From: Euwallacea fornicatus
Lineage: Eukaryota; Arthropoda; Insecta; Coleoptera; Curculionidae
Length of the DNA stretch: 64,000 nt
Direction: 5' to 3'
NCBI RefSeq assembly: GCF_040115645.1
Contig: NC_089541.1
Location: forward strand, 2,790,001-2,854,000
Under the pieces are notes generated by a model, which did not search any database, had not been told where the DNA came from, and saw only the letters and a list, made by a program, of their open reading frames with translations. Position 1 is the stretch's first letter, and each line of letters begins with the position of its first letter. The translations under genes and the position numbers were made by a program. Shown here piece by piece: positions 36,965-48,660 of the stretch.

Positions 36965-39432
36965 TATACAGGGTATTAAAAAAAAAAACGGGTCACGCTA
37001 GAACGCAGTTCTTGGATAGGTTTTAATGAGCTAAAAGCCAAATAAGATGATATTTTTCTGACTACTGAGTAACCTCAATAATGTTGTTTTTCTTAACATA
37101 ATTTCTATCGCTGTAGGTGTCAACTTCTGCATTTCAAATAAAGTTCAAATTTTTTAACATTTCTTAATAGAAAATATTTTTATGAATTTATTGATGCATG
37201 ACAAGGTAATATTAAAGCAGATTTTCACTGAATAAAATTTAAAAATTTGAGCCATATAATTTAGGGAGTCATATGTATCCTAAATTTGGTCATTATGAGT
37301 TATGTAATCGTGTGTACCGTCATGAGACCATTTGTGTTATTCTCTGATTATCGGCATTTCATTCCATCTCATCTTCCTGTATTATCTTATACAAAGACGC
37401 CTGGAGCTGTGGACAAGTGGGGCCCATATAATACCCAGCGACAAGGGACACGATAAAGCCACCCTTAATTAAACATTAGAACCACATCATTCGTCCTCAT
37501 AATTTTCTGTGAGCGGTTACGCTGCAACTTTGATTATTGTAAATTGGTTATTAAGTGCAATAAATGTAGTTATTAATGTTGTTATTAGCGACGACTATCA
37601 AGTGTGAATTTAATTTGAAATTATTTAATAAACGAACAGTGAGTTTACAGATTTGCTCAAAGCATGTTTCCATAGCATATACATATAAAGCAATGTAATG
37701 ACTCTAGTGAAGCGGTATGTCATTATTCTACTCGTCTTCTTAAAACAAGTACCTAATTATAATAAATTTAAACGTTTAGAAGGTAACTTACAACGCTATG
37801 GATCTTTTAAAAAGCTGAAAAAATTTATTGCGAGACCTCCATGAAAACTTAAAATATCGGTTAGTGTTTGAGGAGAATCTAAAAACATCGGTAAGATAAA
37901 TTGCTAAAGCATTGAAGTCGACCAAAGACAAAATTTAAAGAAACTTAAACACCGTCTTTACATTTCTCAAAGAGTACACCAATTGGAAGGAAATGATCCC
38001 AATCCGCGAATTCAATTCTGCAATCATTTCCTTTACCATCTTCAAGCTGATCCACTTTTCTACGCAAAAATTATTTTGTCCGACGAATGCACTTTCAACA
38101 ACAATTGAATTTTCAATACAAATATTCATCGACATTTTTCAAAAAAATGCTCAATTTGTAGTAGAAAATAATTTTCAAAAAAGATTTTGCCTCAAAATTT
38201 GATGTGAAATTTTTTTTTTTTTTGGTTGGTTTATTTTTTTATCAGTGGAACACTAAACCAAGCGAGATGACACGACCTTTTGATCAGCGTTATTGAAGGT
38301 TTTCTAGACAATTTACCTTTTACGAAATTGGGCGCCATTTATTTTCAATGAGATGGTGCGACACCTTATAACGTCACGATAAATTTTGAATGGTTAAATT
38401 CGCAATTTTAGGAAAAATGGATTGGAACCAATGATCTTGTCTGTCGGCCAGTTCGTTCACCGGACCTTTCTCCGCTGGATTTTTTGTCTTCCAGATAAAA
38501 TGTAGTTTTATCAGCCAGAAAATATCAATATTTTAAGACAAAGAATTTTAAATGTTAATTAGGAAATTACGCCAAATGCCATCATAAATGCTACGCATGG
38601 CGAAATCAGGAGATGCGAGTTATATGTACCATATGCTGTTAACCGATTTGCGCAATATCTTTAGAAATATTATAATATTTTTTGTAAACTAGCAATAAAT
38701 ACGTTGCTAAATGCAGAAGAAAAGTCCTATTGGTAATATTCAAGTCAATTTATTGGTACTCAAAGACGTAAAATTTTTCAAATTTGCTCAATTTAAACTT
38801 GTTTCAACATTAACTTGTCACACATATTCAGATTCTGGAAAGTACGCAACTAATATATAATCATCACAATTGTAAAAGAACTGCTCACAAAACACTATGA
38901 GGAAGAATGATGTGGTTCCAAGAGTTAAGGGCGGCTCTATTTTGCCCTTCCTCACTGGGTATCACATGGGCGCCACTTGTACATGGTGCCAGGCGTTCTT
39001 GCGCAAAATGATACAATAAGATGAGGTGGAATGAAGTTCAAATGGCTACAGAATAACGCAAATGGCACCACGAGGGTAAAGGTGGCTATATCACTTATAA
39101 TGTCCGAATTTAGGATACAGATGGCTACGTAACTGATATTGTTCAAATTTTTCCATTTTTTTTTTCATTTAAAAATCGTTTTAACATTTCCCTGTCATAC
39201 ATCATTGAATTCCGCAATAAACTTTCTATCAAAAAATGTAAAAAAATTTATGGAATTTTATTAGAAATTCTTAAGTTAACACCAGAAGCAAAAGTTGAGT
39301 TTAAAAATGGTCAACTTTGACGCTACTGAGCGGCCTGAAAGTATTATTTCATTTGGTTTTTAGTTAGTCAAAATCCGTTAATAAATAACTGAGTTATGGC
39401 GTCGCCTATTTCTTTTCGAGACACGCTGTATA
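36965..39432 (+). mobile_element. rosa-like DD41D mariner with about 590-bp TIRs (family B)
   Basis: The left end is TATACAGGGTATT and the right end is the inverse of ATACAGCGTGTCTCG. Matching continues through CTAAAAGCCAAAT, then GATAGAAA-type and TCCTAAATT blocks, to GAACCACATCATTC, giving arms of roughly 590 bp (36965 to about 37565 and about 38835 to 39432). The 1.2-kb centre carries a broken transposase gene on the + strand. Total length is about 2.47 kb. The arms are well diverged, so the copy is old. Confidence 0.85.
37780..38690 (+). pseudogene. DD41D (rosa-like) transposase pseudogene, family B
   Basis: Recognisable blocks in order are ISQRVHQLEGNDPNPRIQFC, ILSDECTFNNN (first catalytic Asp), YEIGRHL-type residues, then DGATPYNVT (second Asp) and VRSPDLSPLDFL (third Asp). 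Counting the codons in frame, 41 positions separate the second and third Asp, as in family A. In-frame TGA and TAG codons and several frameshifts are present, including a T-rich insertion around 38212-38236. The gene is dead. Confidence 0.8.
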
Positions 39433-41780
39433 TGGTTAAACTGGAAATTGAATCAGATTGATTCTCAACAGGCGTTATAACGAATCTTCTGATGTATCAG
39501 GACGAAACAAAGGGCCACCTAAAACATAATGGCAAACAATGTAAGTCAAATATCAATAGGATTTCTTAGTCCATTCATCACTTTGACAGCATCGATAGGA
39601 ATTCCGCTGGTTCTTTATCTGCGACCGGGAAAACAAGTACTTCATCAATTTTATTAGCCATTTAACCTTAAAAGAAACAGTTTTATATAAGTTTTCATGA
39701 CATCTTGATGCATGTATTGCTATATTAGTTTTAATATTGTTAGATGGCAGTTTTAGATAAGAAAATTTAATTCGTATTTGATTGATGGACAGGAACAAAA
39801 GTTCGAAACAAAGCTCCAGTGGACAAAAAAAGCGTCGATTAATATCCTGAAAGTGAAAAGAACGGGTGAAATAAGGAACGTGCCAGGGGCATTGATAGAT
39901 ACCAAATAATAAAAATGTCGCTTTTTGATCCCAAAATAAGCGGATTACAAGGAAACAAAAAAGTAGATCTGAAAAATTGTTCTTCAATGGGATTAGTGTC
40001 AGTTTTAAAGAAGAAAAATCCGCGTTGATGCCTGTTTATATCACCCCATTAAATTGAAGATAAATAGAATTGATGGCCCAAAAAGGTCTGTCCCATCCTG
40101 GATTTATCGATTGCTGGTGGATTTTGACAAGGACTTGATTTAAATTAATCCAAAGGGAAAATTGAATTTTTATCCGCACCAATCTGACGGTATTTAGGGA
40201 GCGAGGTCAACGGCTTACGTGCTGAAACTGACACTTATTTTTAGATAAGAACGGTTTTCTCCATTAATCTCTAGATCATTAATTTTGAGAAGTTTTTAAT
40301 TTAGCTCCATATACATGTAAAACCCCTGTTGGAATCAAAAGAATGTCCACAAAACCGCTTCCAAACAAGGAAGATTTAATTGGATTTGGTCCCCAAAAAG
40401 GACAAGTCTTAATTTCATTGAACTTTCCTTTCATTTCATTAAACTTTTCTTTCCAGTCCCTTTTTGTTTTCTATTTTATGAGTAACAAACATTTTTAGGT
40501 TTCGGTTCCATGGGCCGCATTCACTGTAACTCAGGAATTTAAAATCATCCCTATTTTCGTAGAAGCTTGTTATAGAGAGTTGTTCCGAAAATGTATTGCT
40601 TAATTTATGTGCAACCTTCTTTCCGGCTCATTTGGATATTCATAGAAATTTCATTTAACCTCAAATCAAGATAAATTATACAGAAATATTAAGGAGAATT
40701 GTAAACCATTTTGCGAAATTCTCCATTTCTCCATTCGTCATTTCTCTTCAATAGCAGGGACCATTTTGTGAATATACTGTCTTTTTGCTATCGTTATGGC
40801 TTTTCGAGTAACTGTAGGTGGCATAAGGTAAAGTTTTTTTTTTTAATTTCAGAAAACTATTTTCACCACGTTCACCAGACGTCAAATTTCTCCGTTTTTT
40901 GATACTCAAAACTATACACGTATATTATGTGGTAATTTGACTTTTCTGTGCATTAAGCTACATTGGAAAATGTACTTCCGTCAGGGAGGCATTGCAGTAG
41001 GATATTGCCGAAGTTAAAGGAAACAGTTGTTCCGATGAAATCCACATGAGACATCTTAGCAAATAGTCTCAGACATTTTACACACGATCTTACTTACCAC
41101 ATTACCATCCATATCACGCTATTATCCTTAAGGAAACCGAGACGTTCAACTTGTCAAATATCGAAGAAGTTTGCCGAACATATTCCGATCGTATCACTAT
41201 CCTGCTGGGAAGCTCTAGAACTGGATCCTCATTAGTTTGACCGTTTCAACAAAAAAAGAGTGAGAAAAGGAGTTTTTTTTTACAAGCGTGCAGAAAGAAA
41301 CTACTTTCTGAACGTATCTCAGTGCGTAAAGTTGTACTTTTCCGTATGCACCTTCCGCATGTACATTTTAATAAGTTGAGATTGAAATAACAAGAGATTA
41401 TTTTCATACACGATGGACAAGTAACATAACGTATCTGTAAAGTATTAAATTAGGAAGGATTCTTATTTTATTTTTAATTTACGAAGGAAAAAATTTTCTT
41501 AAAAAACACCGAATGTAGGTGATAAATAAAAAAATTCCAGATTTCGTTAAAGAGTTATTTTATTAAGGAAGCTTCGAATGAAATATGTCTAATGATGAAA
41601 ATTGCCACTAATACGCCCACAAAACACGCAAATCTATGGCCTCCAGATACATATATCACACTAGAGATTTTTTGAAATAATAAGATGGAAAAGCGCACGA
41701 GGCAACTTGTTGGTATAAATATATTCGGCAAAATGCCATCTGAAATTGCAGCATATTTAGCACCAACCAATGGAGTACTA
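39433..41780. other. No gene seen
   Basis: Includes a 144-codon minus-strand open frame (39553-39987) rich in Phe, Leu and Lys with no recognisable domain; probably chance. Confidence 0.45.
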
Positions 41781-42150
41781 TACAGGATGTCCCTGAACTA
41801 CCTAGCTATATTTCAGGAGGCACATCAAATGCTACCAAAAATGTAGGGTAGAAAGTTTCGGAAAACTCACTCCGCTTTGAGGAAATTTTATTTTTTGATT
41901 TTTCCGAATTGGCCCTGTTTTGTAAACTAAATCGTCCTTTGCAATTGAAGGAAAGCGACTTAAATTTCCTATTTTAATAAACCATTTACGAGTTTATCTT
42001 AATTACACTTTGTTGACTTATCAAAGGCCTGAACGTAAAGCTTTTTCATTTCTCTCTTTTCGATAAGCTTTTAACTGTCCATTGCTCCAAAAGATTCCCC
42101 ACATTATGCCACTTCGTTCTTCACGAAAAACCTGCACAGTTATTGGTTTT
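41781..42150. mobile_element. Truncated copy of rosa-like family A (one TIR arm only)
   Basis: Starting TACAGGATGTCCCTGAACTA, this segment follows the left arm of the element at 11800 for about 370 bp. Shared blocks include TTTCAGGAGG, a CGACTTAAATTTC-like block, CCTGAACGTAA, and TCATTGCTC versus CCATTGCTC. Similarity is lost by about 42150, shortly before the foldback element at 42337. No second TIR was found. Confidence 0.7.
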
Positions 42151-42336
42151 TGAACTTTATTGATATCATTGGAAATGTGGCCCAAAACTTATCGGGAGTC
42201 ATATGCGGCCTTCCAGCGTTTTCCGTTTCGGTAGTGCATTTTCGTTAGATCGCTGAAGAAATTTTCATGTTTTGAAGGGCTTGCAAGAACATACGGTAGC
42301 CTTCGAGTTCTGATAACATGACTTTATGGTTCACGA

Positions 42337-42998
42337 TATGCGGGATGTTTAGAGAGACGAGGCTATATTTAAGATGGTGATTGCTCAGGTAATTTAGGGA
42401 AAAACGTTCCTATAAACATACGTCCGGAAATGTATTTTTTCCGGGTGTATTTTCTTTTACTTAACGGTTCTTGAAAATTGTTCGAATATATATAGACCGA
42501 TTTTTTTTTATTTGGCAGCATCGTTTGAAGTAAGAAGGAATTAGTTCCTAAGCACATTAAAATTATTAAGTCGAGTGACGTCAAGGAGGGGGGGGGACAT
42601 TAACCAAATTTATTGTCAAAAGAATGTACTCTACTGATTTTAATTAAACTTCGATATTTTTTTGAGATGAAGCATCTAAAAGTACAACTTTTTTGTCTTT
42701 TGAATATTCGTCGTATCTTGCTTCGTTTACGAGATTAAAAATAAAAACCATTTTATTTCCATTGTTTTTCCAAAAATTGAAGGACTTTTGCCTTATTCCC
42801 TAAGGATATTTGGTGCTTTGATGATTTCTAAAAAACTGAAAAACTTTAAAAAAACAGTTATTAAAAAAAAAATTAACACCCTATATCTTGGAAACAATAC
42901 ATTTCCAGACCTACGTTTATAGAAACTTTTTTTTCATAACATAACGTGAGAACTCACCCCCTTAAATGTTGCCGCGTACTTTTTTAAACACCCTGTAT
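42337..42998. mobile_element. Foldback/MITE with TIRs of about 110 bp
   Basis: The left end (GGGATGTTTAGAGAGACG, then AGGGAAAAACGTTCCTATAA) is repeated inverted at the right end. There, read in reverse complement, it begins TACAGGGTGTTTAAAAAAGT and contains TTTCTATAAACGTAGGTC. The interior is AT-rich and non-coding, with a run of nine to ten G at about 42588. The right end shares the ACAGGGTGT terminus with other elements in the window. Confidence 0.7.
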
Positions 42999-43019
42999 AT
43001 ATCCTTGTATAGAGAACGC

Positions 43020-43930
43020 AGGTGGCACCTCGGTTTTCCATATATTGGTTCATTCAAGTAGTTCTGCCGGTGTCTATAAACGAAACTCTTGAAACTAAAA
43101 AAGCGAAACGTGTTGTTGTTCTGGCTGTTCAATTCAATTCGACGCTCCGGGCTTTTATTGTATTATACGAATTTCCTTGTCAGAATGCGGCACAACTGCC
43201 CGAGATGTCTGCTGCATCTCGGGAAAATAAAGAAATTAAAAATATGATAGAAATAAAATCAAATTGATATTTGATCGCAGACAATTTCAGTCGCCTCCAC
43301 GGAAACTCCGGGTATTTCCGGAAACTGCTCGTTAAGCCACCTGTTTCTTTTCCGCCTGCGAAAATGGCGAACTTTGGCCTCCTTTTTTCTTTGAACTTCG
43401 ACTTAAAGCAATTTTTGTCATTTTTAAATGGGCGTCCTCTTCGGAGAGCGATAGATCGTTCTTGGACGTTTCCAAGTGATCGTTCAGCGGAACATCTTCT
43501 ATGCTTGGGACGAGATTAGAGTATAAAGTGGTGTTTCCTTGTTGGTCGCACTGGCCACCTATAAACTTACATCATTTAAATCTCACAGGATTTTCCTCAT
43601 CTCTTTAATCGACAACCTAAGCACACCTCGCGACCCACCACCCACGTGCAACAGTATTTCTCCTGCTTTGAGGACCTGTAAACAGGCATTTGACAGGTTA
43701 AGGTCAATTAGAGCTTTCTATTTTTTCCGAGATCCTTTTCGCCCACTTTCAATAGTATAATATTTGCTTTGGAGCTTTTGCTACTCTCAAGGGAACTTTC
43801 AGCTAGAGCTCGACACTCTTCCAGTGGAATTTCCAGAAAGGGGATTGAGGAGTTTAACAAGTTCCAACTCTTTGCCATCTTCCACTGGGAGCACCACGTT
43901 CTGGGTGTCTCCTGCTTAGTTTAACCTGAA
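43020..43930. other. GC-richer stretch with open frames, unassigned
   Basis: Frames at 43022-43267 and 43271-43519 are the same + frame, separated by one TGA. A third frame is open at 43539-43760. No domain was recognised in any of them. A short inverted motif, CTTCCAGTGG and CCACTGGGAG, lies near 43820 and 43890. It may be a regulatory or old coding sequence. Confidence 0.2.
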
Positions 43931-46329
43931 CTAAAATTCAATTCGCATATTGTTTCATACATAAAGACCACGCGAGCAAACAACTTAAAGCCAACGACTA
44001 AATTAATTTACAATGTAGCTTAATGTCCTAAGCGACCTGTTGTTGCGAGAATTATTAAACCATAATTAATACAAACTATGATAATGTGAAACCATTAATA
44101 TTAATTTAATGGCAAATGGTGCTAGTGAAATTTGTAAGAACGTCTATTCCAGTTGTAAATCATTCACCGCGAAGCATATTCTGATGTTACCTTCGAAATA
44201 AATAATTTCTAACCATTACTCAATCCTGTACGTGAACTAAAATAGACTTGCTTTTCAATCTCCAGTAATCAAATTACAGCGATTTACCGCTTGGGAAAGT
44301 AATAAAAAGTTACTTTTGGGTGTAATTAAACATAGTTACTAAATAAGAAAGGTTCGGATTGTTGCCTTGGGAGATCCAGGAAATGCGGGAGTTTTTCACA
44401 TTTCCCAAGGCGATTAAGAGTATTCCCTCAGAATGAAGGAGGAAACGCAGCATGCGGTAAGAAGTGCAAGGCATTCTTCCAAGCTCTTGGGAACCATCGA
44501 GTTAAATATAGCCATACATAATAGATAGTAGGATGGGAGATTGAAGAGACTTGAAGTGTTCCTTCTTTGCACAAAGAAATGTGCAGTCAGGCAGGAGAAA
44601 ATCAACCGTTCAAGTATAAGCTAAAATAAACTTTTCAATTTATTATCAGAACGTTGTAATATCTTTAAAACAAATTGCCTGAAATCGTGGAAAAACAAGA
44701 AAACCCGTCTCAAAACGTCTTTAGTTCCAATTCATATAACCAGTCTATCTTCACTTTTGAAATTGCATTTTCCGGTAAATCCCTTTTTGAGGTCAGCGGT
44801 TTTAAACTAGATCCTCTTAAGATTTCGAAAATTAGAGCAAAATGCTTTCTAACCTGATTATCCTGTAATTGAAGTTGACACCTAAGAAACCTGAGCAAAC
44901 TTTTAAATTAATATTTCTTCTCTGGGAGTTTATTTTCTCTCGACTTTTGCAACGGAGTTTTGGAGCTCTGTAATTGAGAAACGGTTTTTTTGGGGGAAAT
45001 CCCCATAAGATTCGTTCGTTTACGCTGCAACATAAATTTTCCATATAAAAATTAAAACCATAAAATCCATTGGTCTCCCGACGTTATGGGGTGAGCACAG
45101 TTTCCAAATTTATTTCGCATCTGTCAAGGGCGCTTTTTATATTCAGGAAAGGGCCCAAAAGAGACGCACAAAACGGTCCAAGTGGTTTTATACGATGATT
45201 CGTGTGGAAAGAAGGGTAGTCTAACGCGCTTTATTCGGTTCTTATAGAACAAAAGGTTGCTGCCAAACTCTCACAAGGAATTTGAAACTTCACAGATATA
45301 GGATTTAGTGTTTTCTCGAGTCTGAGGCAAGAATTTTTAATGGATTTTTGTCGTATCTGGGTTAAATTCGGTGTTTTTTGCCCGTGAGCCCGGTCTTGGG
45401 TTGCGGAGGGAAGTGGTCAGTTTTATTGCGACTTAAAGTTTTTATCACTCCGCTCCGCAATCGAAAGCTCCAAAAAGGTCCACAAGTTGCATTTCTGGTA
45501 AGGCCCACGTTTCTCGCACGACCGAGGACTAAAATTGTATCTACGATTACTCTAGATCTCGGAAACAGGTAATGCTAGGTTTACATTTATCTTTAAGTCG
45601 ATACTTGTACCTGTAGTTTTGTAAAAATTGAAAAATGTCTGCTACATGAATATCGCACTGTGGTCCACGTTTAATCTTCCTTAAAGGTCGAGAGGCTTTC
45701 CTTTGTAAAGGTCAGATGTGCTAAATATACCGAAACTGCAAATAGGCTTAACCAAATGCCAAATCTATTTTTTTGCAGAGATCTTCTTACAAACAGCTCG
45801 TAATTTCGATATTAAGCGCCGCTATCATTTACAATTTTGGCAACGTGCCTTGTTGACATTCCCATATTGTAAACATAAATTAGACTTAACGAATCATAAA
45901 TTTGGTTTCAGGGGTCCAATTAAATTTTCGAAGGTTAGTGAACTATCTAATGTGTCCTGGAAGAAATTTTTTTGCAATTTTTTAAATAGCAATTTCACGT
46001 AGATGCTGATTAAGGTCATTTTTACTATTCTTGAAATCCAGCCACGGTGGTAGGAATATTGGGAATAATAAACTCAACTTCAGTCCTAAATGGGAAGTTT
46101 GTTAGATCACAAAGTTTTATACTTCCCTTGCAAGAACCAACTTTCCTTTGTTGCTATTTTACTGCTATCATATTATTAATATCGCCTCGATTTTATTGCA
46201 CCGCACTCTTATTAGAAGTTCTCAGTTCTCTTGAGTCAGCAGCGGTATAAACACACCACATAACCCCTCAAACTTTCACATTATTTGTCGCGAAATAAGA
46301 AGTTTTATTAGCCTTAAACTCGATATTTA
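43931..46329. other. No gene seen
   Basis: Contains an AT-rich cluster of TTAATTAA-like words near 44040-44120 that could bind homeodomain proteins; several unrelated short frames. Confidence 0.4.
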
Positions 46330-46866
46330 TTATAGCAAATTGTGCCCCAATACAGTGGCGTACCTTGGTTCTTAAAACTGCCATATAACAAGCATTAATT
46401 CTGGTTTTATTCCAAGTGCTTTAATGTCCCGGCACCTTGTCCGCGTGTGATTTTCAAAATTCGAAGTTATGAATTTCAACGTTTCCAGTAACATTGTAAA
46501 TTATATTGCGTCGAAAAACAGCGGCGCATGTCGTTTGTTTGAGTTGTCTCCAATTTATAATGGAGACGTGAGGAGATCTAAAGAATTCCAACTGCTTTAA
46601 TATCTCACTGGTTACGCCTACGATTCTCAGCTCGTAAGTTGAACATTTCAATTTTTGAAGGCACAGAACGTGCAAGTTGTCCGAAAACCACTGGCGTGTC
46701 TTACTTCTTAGAGCATCAATTTTGAATTAAAATCATTGAGACGGAGATAAAAAATCCAGTTCTAAACCAAGCATTCGGAGATTTTTAGTTTGCAAAGAAA
46801 CTTATTGAAAATTTCAAATGATAACAAAAATAATGGAATTTCTTGGTTCCCAAAGCTTTCGTGATG
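46330..46866 (+). repeat. Diverged tandem repeat array 2, left part
   Basis: Anchor blocks occur at about 46354 (CAGTGGCGTACCTTGGTTCT), 46520 (CAGCGGCGCATGTCG), 46690 (CACTGGCGTGTCTTACTTCT) and 46832 (AATGGAATTTCTTGGTTCCC), spaced 166, 170 and 142 bases. Each is followed by CTGCCAT-like sequence and a GTGCTTTAA-like block. The last unit is interrupted by the mariner at 46867. Confidence 0.7.
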
Positions 46867-48115
46867 TATGAGGATAGCCCCAAAAGTATCCGACCTGACG
46901 TATAGATGACGATCTTTCGCTCAAAGTTTGCTTATATTACAAAGACCTAACCTTAAAGAATTTATGTTTCAAGTTTGAGAGCGGTACATTGATTTGGGGT
47001 TTTTTGGAGCCGTTTTTAGTGAACGCTTTTAAAAGTTCCATGAACGTGGAAAAATCTGTTATCGATACGTGATTAAAAAATTTCATTCGAAGGATCTTAG
47101 TCCATCCAACATCAAAACGAAGTTAGATTCAACTTTAGAGGAATCTGGTCGTTCGTTAAGAACTGTAAAAAACATTGGATGACAGAGTTTAAACGCGCTC
47201 GTATGAGCTGCCAAGGCGAGCTCCCAAGTGGTTCACCCAATGACACTGCAGATCTGACCACTGCGGATATTGTGGTGAACATACACAAAACTCTACTGGA
47301 TGATGGGTACTTCAGAAAGTATCATACATCACATTTTGACTGAACAATTGGATATGAGAAAGCTTTGCGCAAAATAAGTGCCCCGATTACTCACAATTGA
47401 TCAAAAACAACACCATGAGGATGTTTCAAGGGAGTATTTGGCAAAGTTTCGCAGCAATAAAACCAAGTTTTTGCGTCCATTCATAACCATGTATGAAACA
47501 TACATTCATCATTTCACAACCATCGAAACAGTGGACTGAAAGGAGAGAATCGGCTCCAAAGAAGGCGAAAACGGGGCTATCTGCAGGAAAGATGATTGCG
47601 TCAGTTTTTGGGATACACGTGGAGTAATTCTTATTCACTATCTCCTGAAAGGAAAAACAATAAACGGAAAATATTATACAAATTTATTACAGCGTTTGAG
47701 CGAAGAAATTAGGAAAAAACGATCGTATTTGGCGATAAAGAAAGTCATGTTTCATCAAGACAACGCACCAGTCCCCACTTCCGCCATTGCCGTGGCCAAA
47801 ATCAATCAACTTTGTTGCGAACTTTTTCCTCGTCCACCCTATTCGCCAGATTTAGCCCCCTCAGATTATTTTCTATTTCCAAGCCGGAAAAAATGGCTCA
47901 GTGGAAAGAGATTTGCTAATATTGAAGAGGTGGAGTCCGGCGTTGATGCCTATTATGTAACATAGTTTCTTTATTATAAACACCGTATAGATGCCGTAGA
48001 CATCGCTGGGAAAAGTGTGTGAATCTCAAAGGAGCCTGTATTGAGAAATAACAATATTTCCTAATAATTTTTTTCTTCAAGTTTTAAGGCGAACGTTTCT
48101 GGGACTTTCTTCTTA
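46867..48115 (+). mobile_element. mariner (DD34D) element inserted in a tandem repeat array
   Basis: The left TIR TATGAGGATAGCCCCAAAAG pairs with the inverse of the right end, TAAGAAGAAAGTCCCAGAAA. Both lie directly inside TA dinucleotides (46867-46868 and 48114-48115). Length is about 1.25 kb, normal for a complete mariner. Removing the element joins two halves of one repeat unit (see the array entries), which fixes the borders precisely. Confidence 0.8.
47040..48051 (+). pseudogene. mariner DD34D transposase pseudogene
   Basis: The reading starts MNVEKSVI and goes through KKFHSKDLSPSNIKTKLDST, VKNWMTEFKRARMS, a LRKISAP-like part and LRPFITMYETYIHHF. Then come SFWDTRGVILIHYLLKGKTI, KVMFHQDNAPVPTSAIAVAK (second Asp) and PPYSPDLAPSDYFLF (third Asp, 34 residues after the second), ending KGACIEK with TAA at 48049. 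The usual first catalytic Asp in the VDETW block is a Tyr here (MYETY). Several frameshifts and stops also occur. It belongs to the true mariner group. The length matches the usual 340-350 codons. Confidence 0.85.
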
Positions 48116-48660
48116 CAAATGAGACATCAAGGAGAGTGATTATTCTAAGCGCTTTAAAATGTTACAAGTTACGCCTCTGCTTTTCAACGTCGGAAATTAA
48201 AGATTTCAGTAAATGAAGCGCCATTTTATTAATGGTGGCAGAGACAGTGGCATTTCCTCGTTTTTGATGTTGTCGCTGTTTATAACAATAATATGCGCTT
48301 CAAGGAGACTCAAATTATTTTATGTGCTTTGAAGTCCCCCTGGCTACTTCTTCGCTTTTGATAATTTGAAATTGCACCTTTCAGATTCTGAAACGGCATT
48401 GCGATTAAATTAAATGGCGACAGTGACGTATCACTCCTTTAAAGCTGCCATCAATTTACAACAATAATTGTGGCCTCAAAAAGTATACTTATTTTATTCA
48501 TTCTAAGTGGTTTAAAATCCCATTCGCTACTCCAATCTGCCTAAAGGCAGTGGCGCATCTCGGTTCTCGGGGCTGCCATGCATTTATGACAATGAACATG
48601 TGTATGATATCACCGATTGCTTTAAAATTGCACCAGCTGCGCCTTTGATTAATCCCACTT
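48116..48660 (+). repeat. Diverged tandem repeat array 2, right part
   Basis: The array resumes right after the mariner with ACAAATGAGACATCAAGG and GCGCTTTAAAATGTTACAAG. Further anchors are at about 48244 (ACAGTGGCATTTCCTCG), 48421 (CAGTGACGTATCACTCC) and 48547 (CAGTGGCGCATCTCGGTTCT). After subtracting the mariner the distance across the insertion is about 163 bases, one normal unit. Confidence 0.7.

Noticed and set aside
39553..39987. 144-codon minus-strand open frame
   Set aside because: Composition is dominated by Phe, Leu, Lys and Ile as expected of AT-rich chance frames, and no domain, splice context or repeat pattern supports it.
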